Source of the DNA: Candidatus Gastranaerophilales bacterium
GTDB lineage: Bacteria; Cyanobacteriota; Vampirovibrionia; Gastranaerophilales; Gastranaerophilaceae
Reading direction: 5' to 3'
DNA: 57,167 bases
Assembly: GCA_944326455.1 (NCBI GenBank)
Contig: CALVEA010000010.1
Coordinates: 1 to 57,167, forward strand
The position numbers were made by a program, and so were the translations under genes. The notes under the pieces were generated by a model. That model made no database searches and was not told where the DNA came from. It saw only the letters and a list, made by a program, of their open reading frames with translations. Every line of letters begins with the position of its first letter. Position 1 is the first letter of the stretch. Below, in pieces: positions 18,141 to 25,490 of the stretch.

Positions 18141-18240
18141 TGCTACGCATGTAGATTAACGGTCGGCAGACAAATATAAAACTACAAGATTTAAGCTTGT
18201 AATAACGCACGTAGATAAACTGTCGGCATACACCGGCTAA
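18135..18240. repeat. 3'-flank module shared with the second S74 gene
   Basis: The 38 bases at 18135-18172 (with GGTGCTACGCATGTAGATTA and GTCGGCAGACA) match 55531-55568 at 35 positions. A degenerate second copy follows at 18205-18240, ending CGGCTAAACTAC. Both modules lie just beyond the terminator of an S74-type gene. Hairpins such as CTACGCATGTAG are visible. No protein is encoded in 17981-18290. Confidence 0.65.
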
Positions 18241-18290
18241 ACTACAAATCTAAATAAATCCTCCCTGTCTGCCTCGAATGTTTAAATACT

Positions 18291-18337
18291 AAAAAAAAAG
18301 CCGGGAGGAAGAACCATAGCAACTACTCCATCCCGGC
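18291..18337 (-). terminator. Terminator of the prepilin-S74 gene
   Basis: Read leftward, GCCGGGA pairs with TCCCGGC across a 24-base loop and is followed by nine T residues. It lies six bases after the stop codon. Confidence 0.8.
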
Positions 18338-18343
18338 AAAAAT

Positions 18344-20065
18344 CTACTTAGTTGTGAAACTTTTTTCAAGCTTGCTTAAACGTTTTTCCAGCTCTTTGTT
18401 CTCTTTTTCCAGCTTCGTAACTCGATTCTTGAGTTCCGTGTTTTCGGCAGTTATTCTTAAATCCAACTCTTTCACTGCATTAATGAGCGCATAGAACATG
18501 TCTTCCCATCTGATTCTTAAGAATCCATCCTCGCCTTTAGTTACTGCATCAGGAAATACTCTCTGCAAATCCTGAGCCATTACCCCAACTCTAGGGGTCT
18601 TTGTCTCGTCATTCTTGAATGTATAGTTATAGACTTTGAGCTGTTTTATCTTATCCAATCCGCCGGAGAACACTTCTCCTACATTCTTGAGCCTGCGGTC
18701 AGATAAACTAACTGTGTTATTTTCTTTACGAATACGAAGATAATGATCTTTTGAAAAAACCCTTGCGGCTTGAGGCGTACTGGTATTTGAACGCATATCT
18801 CTTATATACAAAGGTAATTCTGTATCATCATCAGAAGCATTACGACATGAACCAGTTAGATAAACATTTTTATTTACAACCAGATTCCCCGGAATGTAAA
18901 CAGTATCAGAGCTGGTACCAAGAACAATCTGCTTATCTGCTGTTGTTGCTGCATTTACTCCAATAGCGACAGCGTTACTATTATATGCTTTTGCTCGGTC
19001 ACCAATTGCAACAGAATAGCTCCCTGCCGATGAATATAATCCCATTGCAATTGTATTCGTAGAATTATACTTTGAAGCACAATGAGAACCTATGGCTATT
19101 GAATAATTACTTGTTGCATGGGATTCTGCGCCAACAGCAACAGATGCAAGTCCCGTAGCATTGGATTCATATCCTATCGCAACAGCTTTATGATTAGCCT
19201 GGCTGTTGTCGCCATAACCAATTGTAATGGAATTATCTCCGGCTTGCATTGAGGCATTCCCCAGGATAATAGAACATGAAGAAGGCTTTTTAATATCACG
19301 TCCTATCGAAATAGCACCACCAGCAGTAATATTAGTTCCTATTGATATAGCATTGTAACCCGCTGAACTACCTCGCCCAATAGCTATTGAGTTGTTTGCG
19401 TTTGCCATAACTGAGTCCCCGATAGCTATAGAAGAAGTTCCGCCGGCATTTGATGAACAACCCAATGCCAAGGCATTTTCCCCTCTTGCTTCGGATTGAT
19501 ATCCTACGGATGTTGAATATTGTCCGCCTCCTGTACTCCCTCCCGAATAATATCCGATAGCTACAGCACCTGTTTGTCCTGCCGTTGCCCGTGCTCCTAA
19601 TGCAGTAGTATAAGTACCAGAACTATTTGAACGATAACCAATTGCCGTTCCGTTTCCGCCTGTGAGTACAACTCCCGAACCGATGCCCACACCGTTTGAC
19701 ACAATTGTATTAGAAGTATTGTTTGATACTATAATGCTTGAGTTTTTCGCCTGTATCCGCATTACATTTGAACTCCCGTTTGTTCCAAGTGCTATCTGCG
19801 GCTCTGAACTTGAGGATTCTATATAAAATTTAGACTTGCCTGCGTTTGATGGAAGAGTTCCTGTTCCGACCATTGCTGTTTTATTCTGGTTTCCGTCCGG
19901 ATTATATGTAATAGAGCCTCCAAGACCTGCGTACATCCAGGGGCTTCCGCCTTCGGCGTCTCTCATCATCTTTTTGCTCACCATTGGTGCTGATGCTGCC
20001 GCTATTATTGCCACTATCAACAGCACTATCATCATTTCCATCAAGGAAAATCCGCGTTGTTTCAT
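18344..20065 (-). CDS. Prepilin-like protein with YadA-head repeats and S74 chaperone domain
   Basis: A 573-aa mosaic. Residues 1-35 are a class III prepilin signal: K-Q-R-G, then F-S-L-M-E-M-M-I-V-L-L-I-V-A-I-I-A-A, with Glu at +5. Residues about 110-390 are 14-residue repeats of the A-I-G-x-x-x-x-A-x-G-x-x-x type, as in trimeric YadA-like adhesin heads. An I-V-L-G-T-S-S-D-T-V-Y-I-P-G-N-L segment follows. The C-terminal S74 intramolecular chaperone/protease has S-D-R-R-L-K with Ser455 and Lys460 in catalytic spacing, and a coiled coil ends the protein. The prediction is a trimeric fibre displayed through a pilus/pseudopilus machine, with the chaperone cutting itself off. The nearby gspC-F operon is the obvious partner. 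The ribosome binding site is GCGAGGAC. Confidence 0.85.
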   Translation of the reverse strand: MKQRGFSLMEMMIVLLIVAIIAAASAPMVSKKMMRDAEGGSPWMYAGLGGSITYNPDGNQNKTAMVGTGTLPSNAGKSKFYIESSSSEPQIALGTNGSSNVMRIQAKNSSIIVSNNTSNTIVSNGVGIGSGVVLTGGNGTAIGYRSNSSGTYTTALGARATAGQTGAVAIGYYSGGSTGGGQYSTSVGYQSEARGENALALGCSSNAGGTSSIAIGDSVMANANNSIAIGRGSSAGYNAISIGTNITAGGAISIGRDIKKPSSCSIILGNASMQAGDNSITIGYGDNSQANHKAVAIGYESNATGLASVAVGAESHATSNYSIAIGSHCASKYNSTNTIAMGLYSSAGSYSVAIGDRAKAYNSNAVAIGVNAATTADKQIVLGTSSDTVYIPGNLVVNKNVYLTGSCRNASDDDTELPLYIRDMRSNTSTPQAARVFSKDHYLRIRKENNTVSLSDRRLKNVGEVFSGGLDKIKQLKVYNYTFKNDETKTPRVGVMAQDLQRVFPDAVTKGEDGFLRIRWEDMFYALINAVKELDLRITAENTELKNRVTKLEKENKELEKRLSKLEKSFTTK

Positions 20066-20138
20066 AAGTCCTCGCTTTCAAGACCGGATTTTGAAGAATT
20101 ACCTCAAACCCGCGTTATATCTGCTCTAATATCAATCT

Positions 20139-20373
20139 TGCAACACAATTACTATTGTGTTGCAGGGTGGGGTAAATATATGACAGGAAGCGGATTTCAG
20201 TAACGGCATGATAAGAATATAAATTTACCCCCGAAACGATAGCGAAAGCTACTGCTGGAGCGTGTTTGAGAAACAAATTGCTTCGACCTGCATAACAAAA
20301 ATCCCCACTCTGTACAAACCAGTCATAGTGTGATATTATGGTAATAATACAACACAATAGTAATTATGTTGCA
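20139..20373. repeat. Inverted pair of palindromes (MITE-like element or paired operators)
   Basis: A 26-base palindrome at 20139-20164 (arms TGCAACACAAT / ATTGTGTTGCA) recurs inverted at 20348-20373 with 24 of 26 matches. The 183 bases between hold no convincing gene. Such palindromic ends fit a small non-autonomous mobile element. The first copy also sits about 75 bases before the S74 start and could be an operator. Confidence 0.55.
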
Positions 20374-20477
20374 CAAGTTGTGTAAACTTAGATTTTTAGG
20401 CTATTGCAGGTTGATTTATATTAAACAACTGGTTATTACCACCCGATTCCTAAGCTCAGCAGAGTTCGCAAAGGAAG

Positions 20478-20575
20478 CCTTCCCTCCCTGCCTTCCGCTT
20501 ACGCTTCCCGGGGTGGGTGAAAAATCCTTATTAACTTATTTACTTATTAACCTATTCACTATTCACTACCTCAAC
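20478..20575. repeat. Right inverted arm of the S74 cassette
   Basis: CCTTCCGCTTACGCTTCCCGGG and the following TGAAAAATCCTTATT, then an octamer tract in reverse sense (TTACTTATTAAC, CTATTCAC), are the inverse of 18002-18140. Confidence 0.7.
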
Positions 20576-20661
20576 CAGCACCCACCTCAATCCTCCCTCA
20601 TAAGGGAGGAAGATTATTAATGATAAATTTATCTTGGACAGTTGTGCCAAACGGGGGAGGG
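20564..20661. repeat. 98-bp direct repeat, copy 1
   Basis: Begins CACTACCTCAACCAGCACCC and ends with a G-rich tract. It is repeated with few changes at 20868-20965, 304 bases away. Internally it contains CCTCCCT..AGGGAGG, able to form a hairpin. Confidence 0.75.
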
Positions 20662-20733
20662 GGAAATAATTGGTCACTTACTCACTTCACGACAAGCCAA
20701 AAGGTCAAGGATGGGAGTAAGTGTAAAAAAGAG

Positions 20734-20837
20734 TGTCATTCCGGGCTCCGACCCGGAATCTATTAATGTTTATTTATCAAACGGATAGACCCTATAACGC
20801 CAAATTGGTAAGATCCCGAAACAAGTTCGGGATGACA
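20734..20837. repeat. Palindromic MITE-like repeat, copy 2
   Basis: Starts TGTCATTCCGGG and ends CGGGATGACA. It shares the ATTCCGGG..CCCGGAATC arm and AACGGATAGACCCT with the element at 55357-55491, in opposite orientation. Confidence 0.65.
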
Positions 20838-20867
20838 TTTTAGTTTATTTTCACTTAATCACTCAGT

Positions 20868-20965
20868 CACTACCTCAACCAGCACCCACCTCAATCCTCC
20901 CTCACAAGGGAGGAAGATTATCAATGATAAATTTATTATGGACAGTTGTGCCAAATTGGGGAGGG
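20868..20965. repeat. 98-bp direct repeat, copy 2
   Basis: Second copy of the 20564-20661 repeat. Both are followed or preceded by octamer-type sequence (CTTATTTACTTATTAACC). The whole span 20066-21030 carries repeats only and no supported gene. Confidence 0.75.
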
Positions 20966-21038
20966 AGCAGCTCTTATTTACTTATTAACCTATTCACTAG
21001 TCACTAGCCACTAAAGATTCTGTATTTCTAAGTGCAAA

Positions 21039-21067
21039 TGAACAATTTTTTTTATTTTTCGTTATAC
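21039..21067 (+). promoter_or_regulatory. Putative ECF sigma promoter, site B (autoregulation)
   Basis: TGAAC (21039-21043), a 16-base spacer and CGTT (21060-21063), then ATAC. It matches site A at 2851-2880 and stands 22 bases before the anti-sigma gene. ECF factors usually activate their own operon, which fits. Confidence 0.6.
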
Positions 21068-21088
21068 TAATATAAGAGGTACAAAGAT

Positions 21089-21433
21089 ATGGAAAACAAA
21101 TGTTCAAAATATGAAGGTTTATTTGTTTTCTCCGATGAGGAAACCTTAAACAAACATATAGAAGAATGTGATGAATGCAAAAAAGAACAGGAAAAAATGG
21201 ACAAAGTTTCCGAACTTTTAAGCGAGGTAAAATTTTATTACAGAACTAAGAATAAAAAAATGAAAAAATTAAGGGCAGTTTGCGCAGTATTTTTTCTGAT
21301 ATTCTTTAGTGCTACTTTTGGTATAATTTCGGATAATAGTGACTTGACTGACGCCTTAATATATGGTGATACTCTATCAGCTGAAGAATTGGGTTTTCCG
21401 GTTGATTCCTACGGACTTTTAATGGTGGATTAA
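21089..21433 (+). CDS. Anti-sigma factor with zinc-binding domain
   Basis: A 114-aa protein. The N-terminal part carries H-I-E-E-C-D-E-C (His-x3-Cys-x2-Cys), the core of the zinc-associated anti-sigma (ZAS) domain, near residues 27-34. One membrane helix lies near 70-88 (A-V-C-A-V-F-F-L-I-F-F-S-A-T-F). A short periplasmic tail would sense the signal. The stop overlaps the start of the sigma gene by one base. The order anti-sigma then sigma is the reverse of the commonest arrangement. Confidence 0.8.
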   Translation: MENKCSKYEGLFVFSDEETLNKHIEECDECKKEQEKMDKVSELLSEVKFYYRTKNKKMKKLRAVCAVFFLIFFSATFGIISDNSDLTDALIYGDTLSAEELGFPVDSYGLLMVD

Positions 21434-21930
21434 TGAATTTTAACGAAATAATTAAAGCTAACAAGCAAAACGTAAAGAGTATAATACGTTTGATAACGAA
21501 ACAGGATAATGAGGATTTAGAACAAGAGGTTTACGTAAAAATCTGGAAAAATTCTGATAAGTATCAAGAACGCGGTACTATGAAGAGTTGGATAAATACG
21601 GTTGCTAAAAATGTATCCAAGGATTATTTGAAATCAGCAAATTACAGATACACAAATGATGCGGTATCAGATGATTTGGTTTTGAATAATATTAAGGATA
21701 AAAAATCCACTCCGGAAAATTCCATCCTGGCTGTTGAAAGACAAAAACGGATTATTTCGGCAATAGATTCTTTAAAACCAAAACTAAGAGAAACAATTAT
21801 GCTATGCGAAATTTACGGTTATACTTATGAAGATGCCGCAAAGAAATTGGGGTGTCCGTTAGGAACTGTAAAATCAAGAATATATAATGCGAAGAAGGAA
21901 TTAGCAGATAAATTGGCAGATTTGTTATAA
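21433..21930 (+). CDS. ECF-type RNA polymerase sigma factor
   Basis: A 165-aa group IV sigma factor. Region 2 carries D-N-E-D-L-E-Q-E-V-Y-V-K-I-W-K and W-I-N-T-V-A-K-N-V-S-K-D-Y-L-K. Region 4 carries L-K-P-K-L-R-E-T-I-M-L-C-E-I-Y-G-Y-T-Y-E-D-A-A-K-K-L-G-C-P-L-G-T-V-K-S-R-I, with a clear helix-turn-helix. Regions 1 and 3 are missing, as usual. Its activity should be held by the membrane anti-sigma encoded just upstream. Candidate targets in the window are its own operon and the gene at 2933. Confidence 0.93.
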   Translation: MNFNEIIKANKQNVKSIIRLITKQDNEDLEQEVYVKIWKNSDKYQERGTMKSWINTVAKNVSKDYLKSANYRYTNDAVSDDLVLNNIKDKKSTPENSILAVERQKRIISAIDSLKPKLRETIMLCEIYGYTYEDAAKKLGCPLGTVKSRIYNAKKELADKLADLL

Positions 21931-21948
21931 TAAGATAAGAGGTGATTT

Positions 21949-22464
21949 ATGAAAAAAGTAATGGTTTTGATGTTTGCATTGTGCGCTGTTTCATCAGGCG
22001 TGTATGCTTCTGATAATGCGGTAAAGCCAGCTGCTGTCGTACCGGCACAAACAATTCAGCCGCATCGTCCGGATATGAAACATAGAGATGCTGCTTTTGA
22101 AAAGAGATTAGGTTTAACAGAAGCACAAAAAGCTAAGGCGAGAGAATTAAGATTAAAAGGACATGAAAAATTAAAACCCGTAATTGATGAACTAAATAAC
22201 AAACGTCAGGAAGCGGAGATGGTCAAACTCTCAAGAATAGCTGTCTGGGCGCAGGAAGAGAAGTTGGCTAAGCTGGATAAAGAAATTTCAGCTCTTGAAA
22301 AAAAAGCAGATCAAATAAGAAAAGCTAACATGAAAGAGTTTGAATCAATACTCACCAGAGACCAAAGAAAAATTTTAAAACAAATGAAGAAAGAGGGGCG
22401 TCAACGTTATGAAATGATGAAGGCTGCTAAAAAAGCAGGATGTCCTTCTAATAAAGACAAATAA
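21949..22464 (+). CDS. Periplasmic Spy/CpxP-like stress protein
   Basis: A 171-aa protein with a signal peptide (MKKVMVLMFALCAVSSGVYA) and a helical, highly charged mature region. It bears two L-T-x-x-Q-type motifs: L-T-E-A-Q near 58 and L-T-R-D-Q-R-K-I-L near 136. These mark the LTXXQ (Spy/CpxP) family of periplasmic chaperones and envelope-stress or metal sensors. It lies 18 bases after the sigma gene with an AAGAGGTG ribosome binding site. It is likely an output, and possibly feedback partner, of the sigma/anti-sigma pair. Confidence 0.82.
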   Translation: MKKVMVLMFALCAVSSGVYASDNAVKPAAVVPAQTIQPHRPDMKHRDAAFEKRLGLTEAQKAKARELRLKGHEKLKPVIDELNNKRQEAEMVKLSRIAVWAQEEKLAKLDKEISALEKKADQIRKANMKEFESILTRDQRKILKQMKKEGRQRYEMMKAAKKAGCPSNKDK

Positions 22465-22495
22465 AAAAATGAGGGTTTTAACCCTCATTTTTTTA
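22463..22495. terminator. Bidirectional terminator
   Basis: GAGGGTT / AACCCTC with flanking A-tract and T-tract works on both strands. It separates the stress operon from the convergent gene ending at 22493. Confidence 0.85.
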
Positions 22496-23716
22496 TTTGT
22501 TATCAGAATTGTTTAAGAATGAAAGAGCTTCTGCTGCGGTACTGGCTACAAAGTTATTTTTATCTTTAGATGTTAAAGTTAATAAAGAAGCTATTTCTTC
22601 TTTGTATTCCGGTCTGTTAATGTATAGCAATGCATCTATTGCGGCAATTTTTATTCCCGGATTGTCATTATATCTTAATGTGTCTACTACTGCTGAGATT
22701 CCTGGCAGGTCAGTCATTGGAACGACAGTTCCTGTTTGTTTTTCAACATTTTCGGTATAAACTTTTGCTAGAATTGCCATTGCATAGAGAGCGTATTCTT
22801 TGTTACGTTCTGCTTGCTCCAAGTTGGTTAATTCTCCAGCCTTTTTAACGTCTTCTTCCGTTAACTGATAAGGAAGTTCCATTTTGGCAGAATCCAATTT
22901 GTTGTTTGCTGCGTATTCTTTTATTAATTCATTAACAATAATTTTTCTTCTTGTTTCGTTTTGTTCTTGGCTAGGAGGTGTTAGGTTAACTGTATCTTTT
23001 TTAACTATATTAATAAGACTTGAAAAGACATCTCTTACAATATATGGAATTGCTTTTTCAGAATCTTCCATCGAAACTCTTGCAATTTCTTCCATTTGTT
23101 TAGCCTGAATATCATAATCCGGGCTGTTAAGGTTTTCAACAACTTTTGTAATATCTACTTCCGGCAGGATATCTTCTGAAGGGATTATTTCAGGTTCTTT
23201 TTTTGCCTGAAAATTAACTCCATGGAAATTTAAACCTTCTCCTTTTTCTGCTTCCGTGGTTGTATAATTAGGCTCCGGAACAGCCGGGATAATTTCTGCT
23301 TCTTGTTCGTCGAGGATTTCATTATTGGCGTCATTATCCGCCCCTATATTTACCTCATCGGCAACTGCCTGTTTTTCAGGCTGTTCTATTTCAAATTCCA
23401 AATCATAAGAATTGTTATTGTGAATATAAGTTCTGTTATTGATTAAATTTGTTTGATATGAAAGTCTGGGCTTCAAGGCTGCTGCAGCCATGTCATAAGT
23501 GATAATACCATTTGCTTCCGGGTATTGATAGATTGGTTTTGTATATGTTTCTACAGAAGGTCTGTTAACTTGGATATCTACTCCATTATAAACGCCATCG
23601 TTATCCGGATTAGTTTTGTAGTCCTCCGGAATTCTTGTTTTTGGATCGTTAACCTGTATTCTAACAGCATTATAATTAGCCGGATTGTTCAATTCAGAAG
23701 GCTTTAGATATACCAT
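22493..23716 (-). CDS. HEAT-like repeat protein with long disordered N-terminus
   Basis: A 407-aa protein with no signal peptide. The N-terminal half is low-complexity and Asn/Asp/Pro-rich, with a twice-used I-Q-V-N-x-P phrase (about residues 20 and 48). It also has an F-H-G-V-N-F-Q-A-K motif near 168, similar to the F-K-G/A motif of other unknown proteins here. The C-terminal half (about 190-405) is alpha-helical with HEAT-like units such as I-K-I-A-A-I-D-A-L-L-Y-I-N-R-P-E and S-T-A-A-E-A-L-S-F-L, suggesting a protein-binding solenoid. Function is unknown. Confidence 0.75.
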   Translation of the reverse strand: MVYLKPSELNNPANYNAVRIQVNDPKTRIPEDYKTNPDNDGVYNGVDIQVNRPSVETYTKPIYQYPEANGIITYDMAAAALKPRLSYQTNLINNRTYIHNNNSYDLEFEIEQPEKQAVADEVNIGADNDANNEILDEQEAEIIPAVPEPNYTTTEAEKGEGLNFHGVNFQAKKEPEIIPSEDILPEVDITKVVENLNSPDYDIQAKQMEEIARVSMEDSEKAIPYIVRDVFSSLINIVKKDTVNLTPPSQEQNETRRKIIVNELIKEYAANNKLDSAKMELPYQLTEEDVKKAGELTNLEQAERNKEYALYAMAILAKVYTENVEKQTGTVVPMTDLPGISAVVDTLRYNDNPGIKIAAIDALLYINRPEYKEEIASLLTLTSKDKNNFVASTAAEALSFLNNSDNK

Positions 23717-23829
23717 ATATTATTTCCTTTCAACACATACACTATTCTTCTTCACAAATAATAATGCTCATAAAGATAAAAACTTGCTTTTTTATGAGTC
23801 TAATTTTACAAATATTAACATAAAAATAA

Positions 23830-24438
23830 CTAGATTACATTAATTACATCTAAATTGTTAAATTCAAATATTTTTTTCGTGTTATTTTTCAGCTTTTCTT
23901 CAGCAAGAATTGTGCCGACTATTGCTTCGAGCTGTGCAACGGGCATCATATTTGCCGGAATCTCTTCAAAGCCGTATTCAAGTTTTAGCGCATTTTGGAG
24001 AAATTTGCAATCAGCTGAAGAACGTTCTTTGTAATTTGAATAAAGATTTAATTTTTGTCTGGTAAGGTAAACTTCAAAACGCGAAATATCAGCGCCTTTT
24101 TCTTTAAGCCCTTTGAGCAGATCGCTTCCTCTGGAAGAGAATCTTTGTGTCCAATTATCGGTATTTAAAAAATGTGTATTTTCTGTGGAGTTAATCATTT
24201 GATAAGGTTTTGAAAGGACTCTCCACTTGCCTTCCAGCATTGTGATATCCCACGGAATTGAAACACATATAACAGACGAATTTAGGGATGGATAGTTATC
24301 AAAAAATAACGAAATATCGTTCATAGAGAATAACTTATCCACATAAATTAATTTTCCGCTAGAGATTTCTCTAACAGCGACACCGCTTTCTATAGAGGAA
24401 GCTGCTCCCAGAGATAAGCCTACAGCATGGGTTATCAT
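23830..24438 (-). CDS. RNase H-like fold protein in the mot operon
   Basis: A 202-aa protein. It begins with a strand-rich core (A-V-G-L-S-L-G-A-A-S-S-I-E-S-G-V-A-V). It continues S-V-I-C-V-S-I-P-W-D, R-G-S-D-L-L-K-G-L, F-E-V-Y-L-T-R-Q-K-L and a C-terminal helix (Q-L-E-A-I-V-G-T-I-L-A). The order resembles DUF429-type RNase H-like predicted nucleases, but the canonical acidic residues are not obvious, so this is tentative. The ATG overlaps the motB stop by four bases, which ties it to the motor operon. A loose stem-loop lies downstream near 23767-23798. Confidence 0.6.
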   Translation of the reverse strand: MITHAVGLSLGAASSIESGVAVREISSGKLIYVDKLFSMNDISLFFDNYPSLNSSVICVSIPWDITMLEGKWRVLSKPYQMINSTENTHFLNTDNWTQRFSSRGSDLLKGLKEKGADISRFEVYLTRQKLNLYSNYKERSSADCKFLQNALKLEYGFEEIPANMMPVAQLEAIVGTILAEEKLKNNTKKIFEFNNLDVINVI

Positions 24439-25490
24439 AGACCAAAATCCTCATCATCAGGAACATTTGTATTTAATTTGATAACTCGTCTTTCAACAGG
24501 CGGCAGCGAAGAATCCTCATTTTCAAGGTTTATATAAAGCTCCATTTTTTTGTCAGAAAGTTTTTCTCTTTTTTGTTTTTCTATACGAGCTTTGTTTTCC
24601 TCAAGTAATTTTTTTGCGGCAAGCGAAATTGAATCGCCTTCAATAGCCTTAATAATTTCGGCTCTTTGCTGCTGAATTTTATCCTGTTCGGATTTTGTCA
24701 ATCTTAAAGTATTGTCATTTCTTGTGCTAAATTGATTTCTATAACGGTTTTTTAGAATAAGAATTTCAACTCTTCTGTTTGCAGGATCTTTTGGCGAAAT
24801 CGCTGTTTCAAGCGGTCTGGTATCTGCATATCCGGTTGCAGAGAACAGAGATGGAGAAAATTTGAATCTGCTTATGAGGTATCTTACTACTGCACAGGCT
24901 CTGGCGCTTGACAGTTCCCAGTTGGAAGGGAAAAGACTGCTATGTATAGAATAGCTGTCTGTATGACCTTCTACAATCATGCTGTGGAGTACAAACTTTT
25001 TACAAATAAGTACTCCGACTTTATCAAGCAGTTTCCTGGCATTCATATCAAGATATGCAGAAGCATTGGCGAAAAGGTACTTATCTTCAAATGTGATTAA
25101 AAGTCCTTTATCTGTTATTTTAGCTGATATTCCGTCCAGTTCTCCTATTTCAGTTAAGGTTTCTATTTCTTGAGCAATTTCGTTAAAAGATGTTTCTTCA
25201 TACTTAGGGCTTATGTATTCAAGCATTAAAGAAGGTATAAAAGAATTGGCTTGCTGTTCGTCAAAAAGTGAGTCGCTTCCGTCTAAAAGGGCTTCCTTTC
25301 CTTCCAGAAGAGTGTTTTGGCTGAAAGCATTTTTCAAAGATTCTTCAAGTTTGGCAAAGTCAGTAGCGTCTACCTGAGCAAGAGCGTATAAAACAACGAA
25401 TGTTGCGAATAGTAAGGTGATGAAGTCTGCATAAGAGACTAACCACCTTTCCAAATTTTCATGCTCTTCGTGTTTCTTTTTTTTAGCCAT
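24435..25490 (-). CDS. motB: Flagellar motor stator protein MotB
   Basis: About 351 aa from the ATG at 25490 (MAKKKKHEEHENLERWLVSY), which has AAGGA upstream and overlaps the motA end by 8 bases. A longer frame to 25541 is less likely. The single N-terminal membrane helix carries the proton-path Asp in S-Y-A-D-F-I-T-L-L-F-A-T-F. An OmpA-like peptidoglycan-binding domain spans about 160-245 (I-V-E-G-H-T-D-S and N-R-R-V-E-I-L-I). A charged C-terminal extension of about 100 residues goes beyond the usual MotB length. Confidence 0.92.
   Translation of the reverse strand: MAKKKKHEEHENLERWLVSYADFITLLFATFVVLYALAQVDATDFAKLEESLKNAFSQNTLLEGKEALLDGSDSLFDEQQANSFIPSLMLEYISPKYEETSFNEIAQEIETLTEIGELDGISAKITDKGLLITFEDKYLFANASAYLDMNARKLLDKVGVLICKKFVLHSMIVEGHTDSYSIHSSLFPSNWELSSARACAVVRYLISRFKFSPSLFSATGYADTRPLETAISPKDPANRRVEILILKNRYRNQFSTRNDNTLRLTKSEQDKIQQQRAEIIKAIEGDSISLAAKKLLEENKARIEKQKREKLSDKKMELYINLENEDSSLPPVERRVIKLNTNVPDDEDFGL

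Noticed and set aside
18135..18240. Possible integron attC or tRNA-like site in the S74 3' flank
   Set aside because: The attC core consensus (RYYYAAC/GTTRRRY) is not met and no cloverleaf can be drawn.
18344..20065. Prophage tail-fibre gene (because of S74)
   Set aside because: No phage structural, lysis or integrase genes surround it, and the N-terminus is a prepilin signal.
20115..20357. 80-codon minus-strand frame
   Set aside because: It lies across the inverted palindrome pair and has repeat-derived composition; no start signal.
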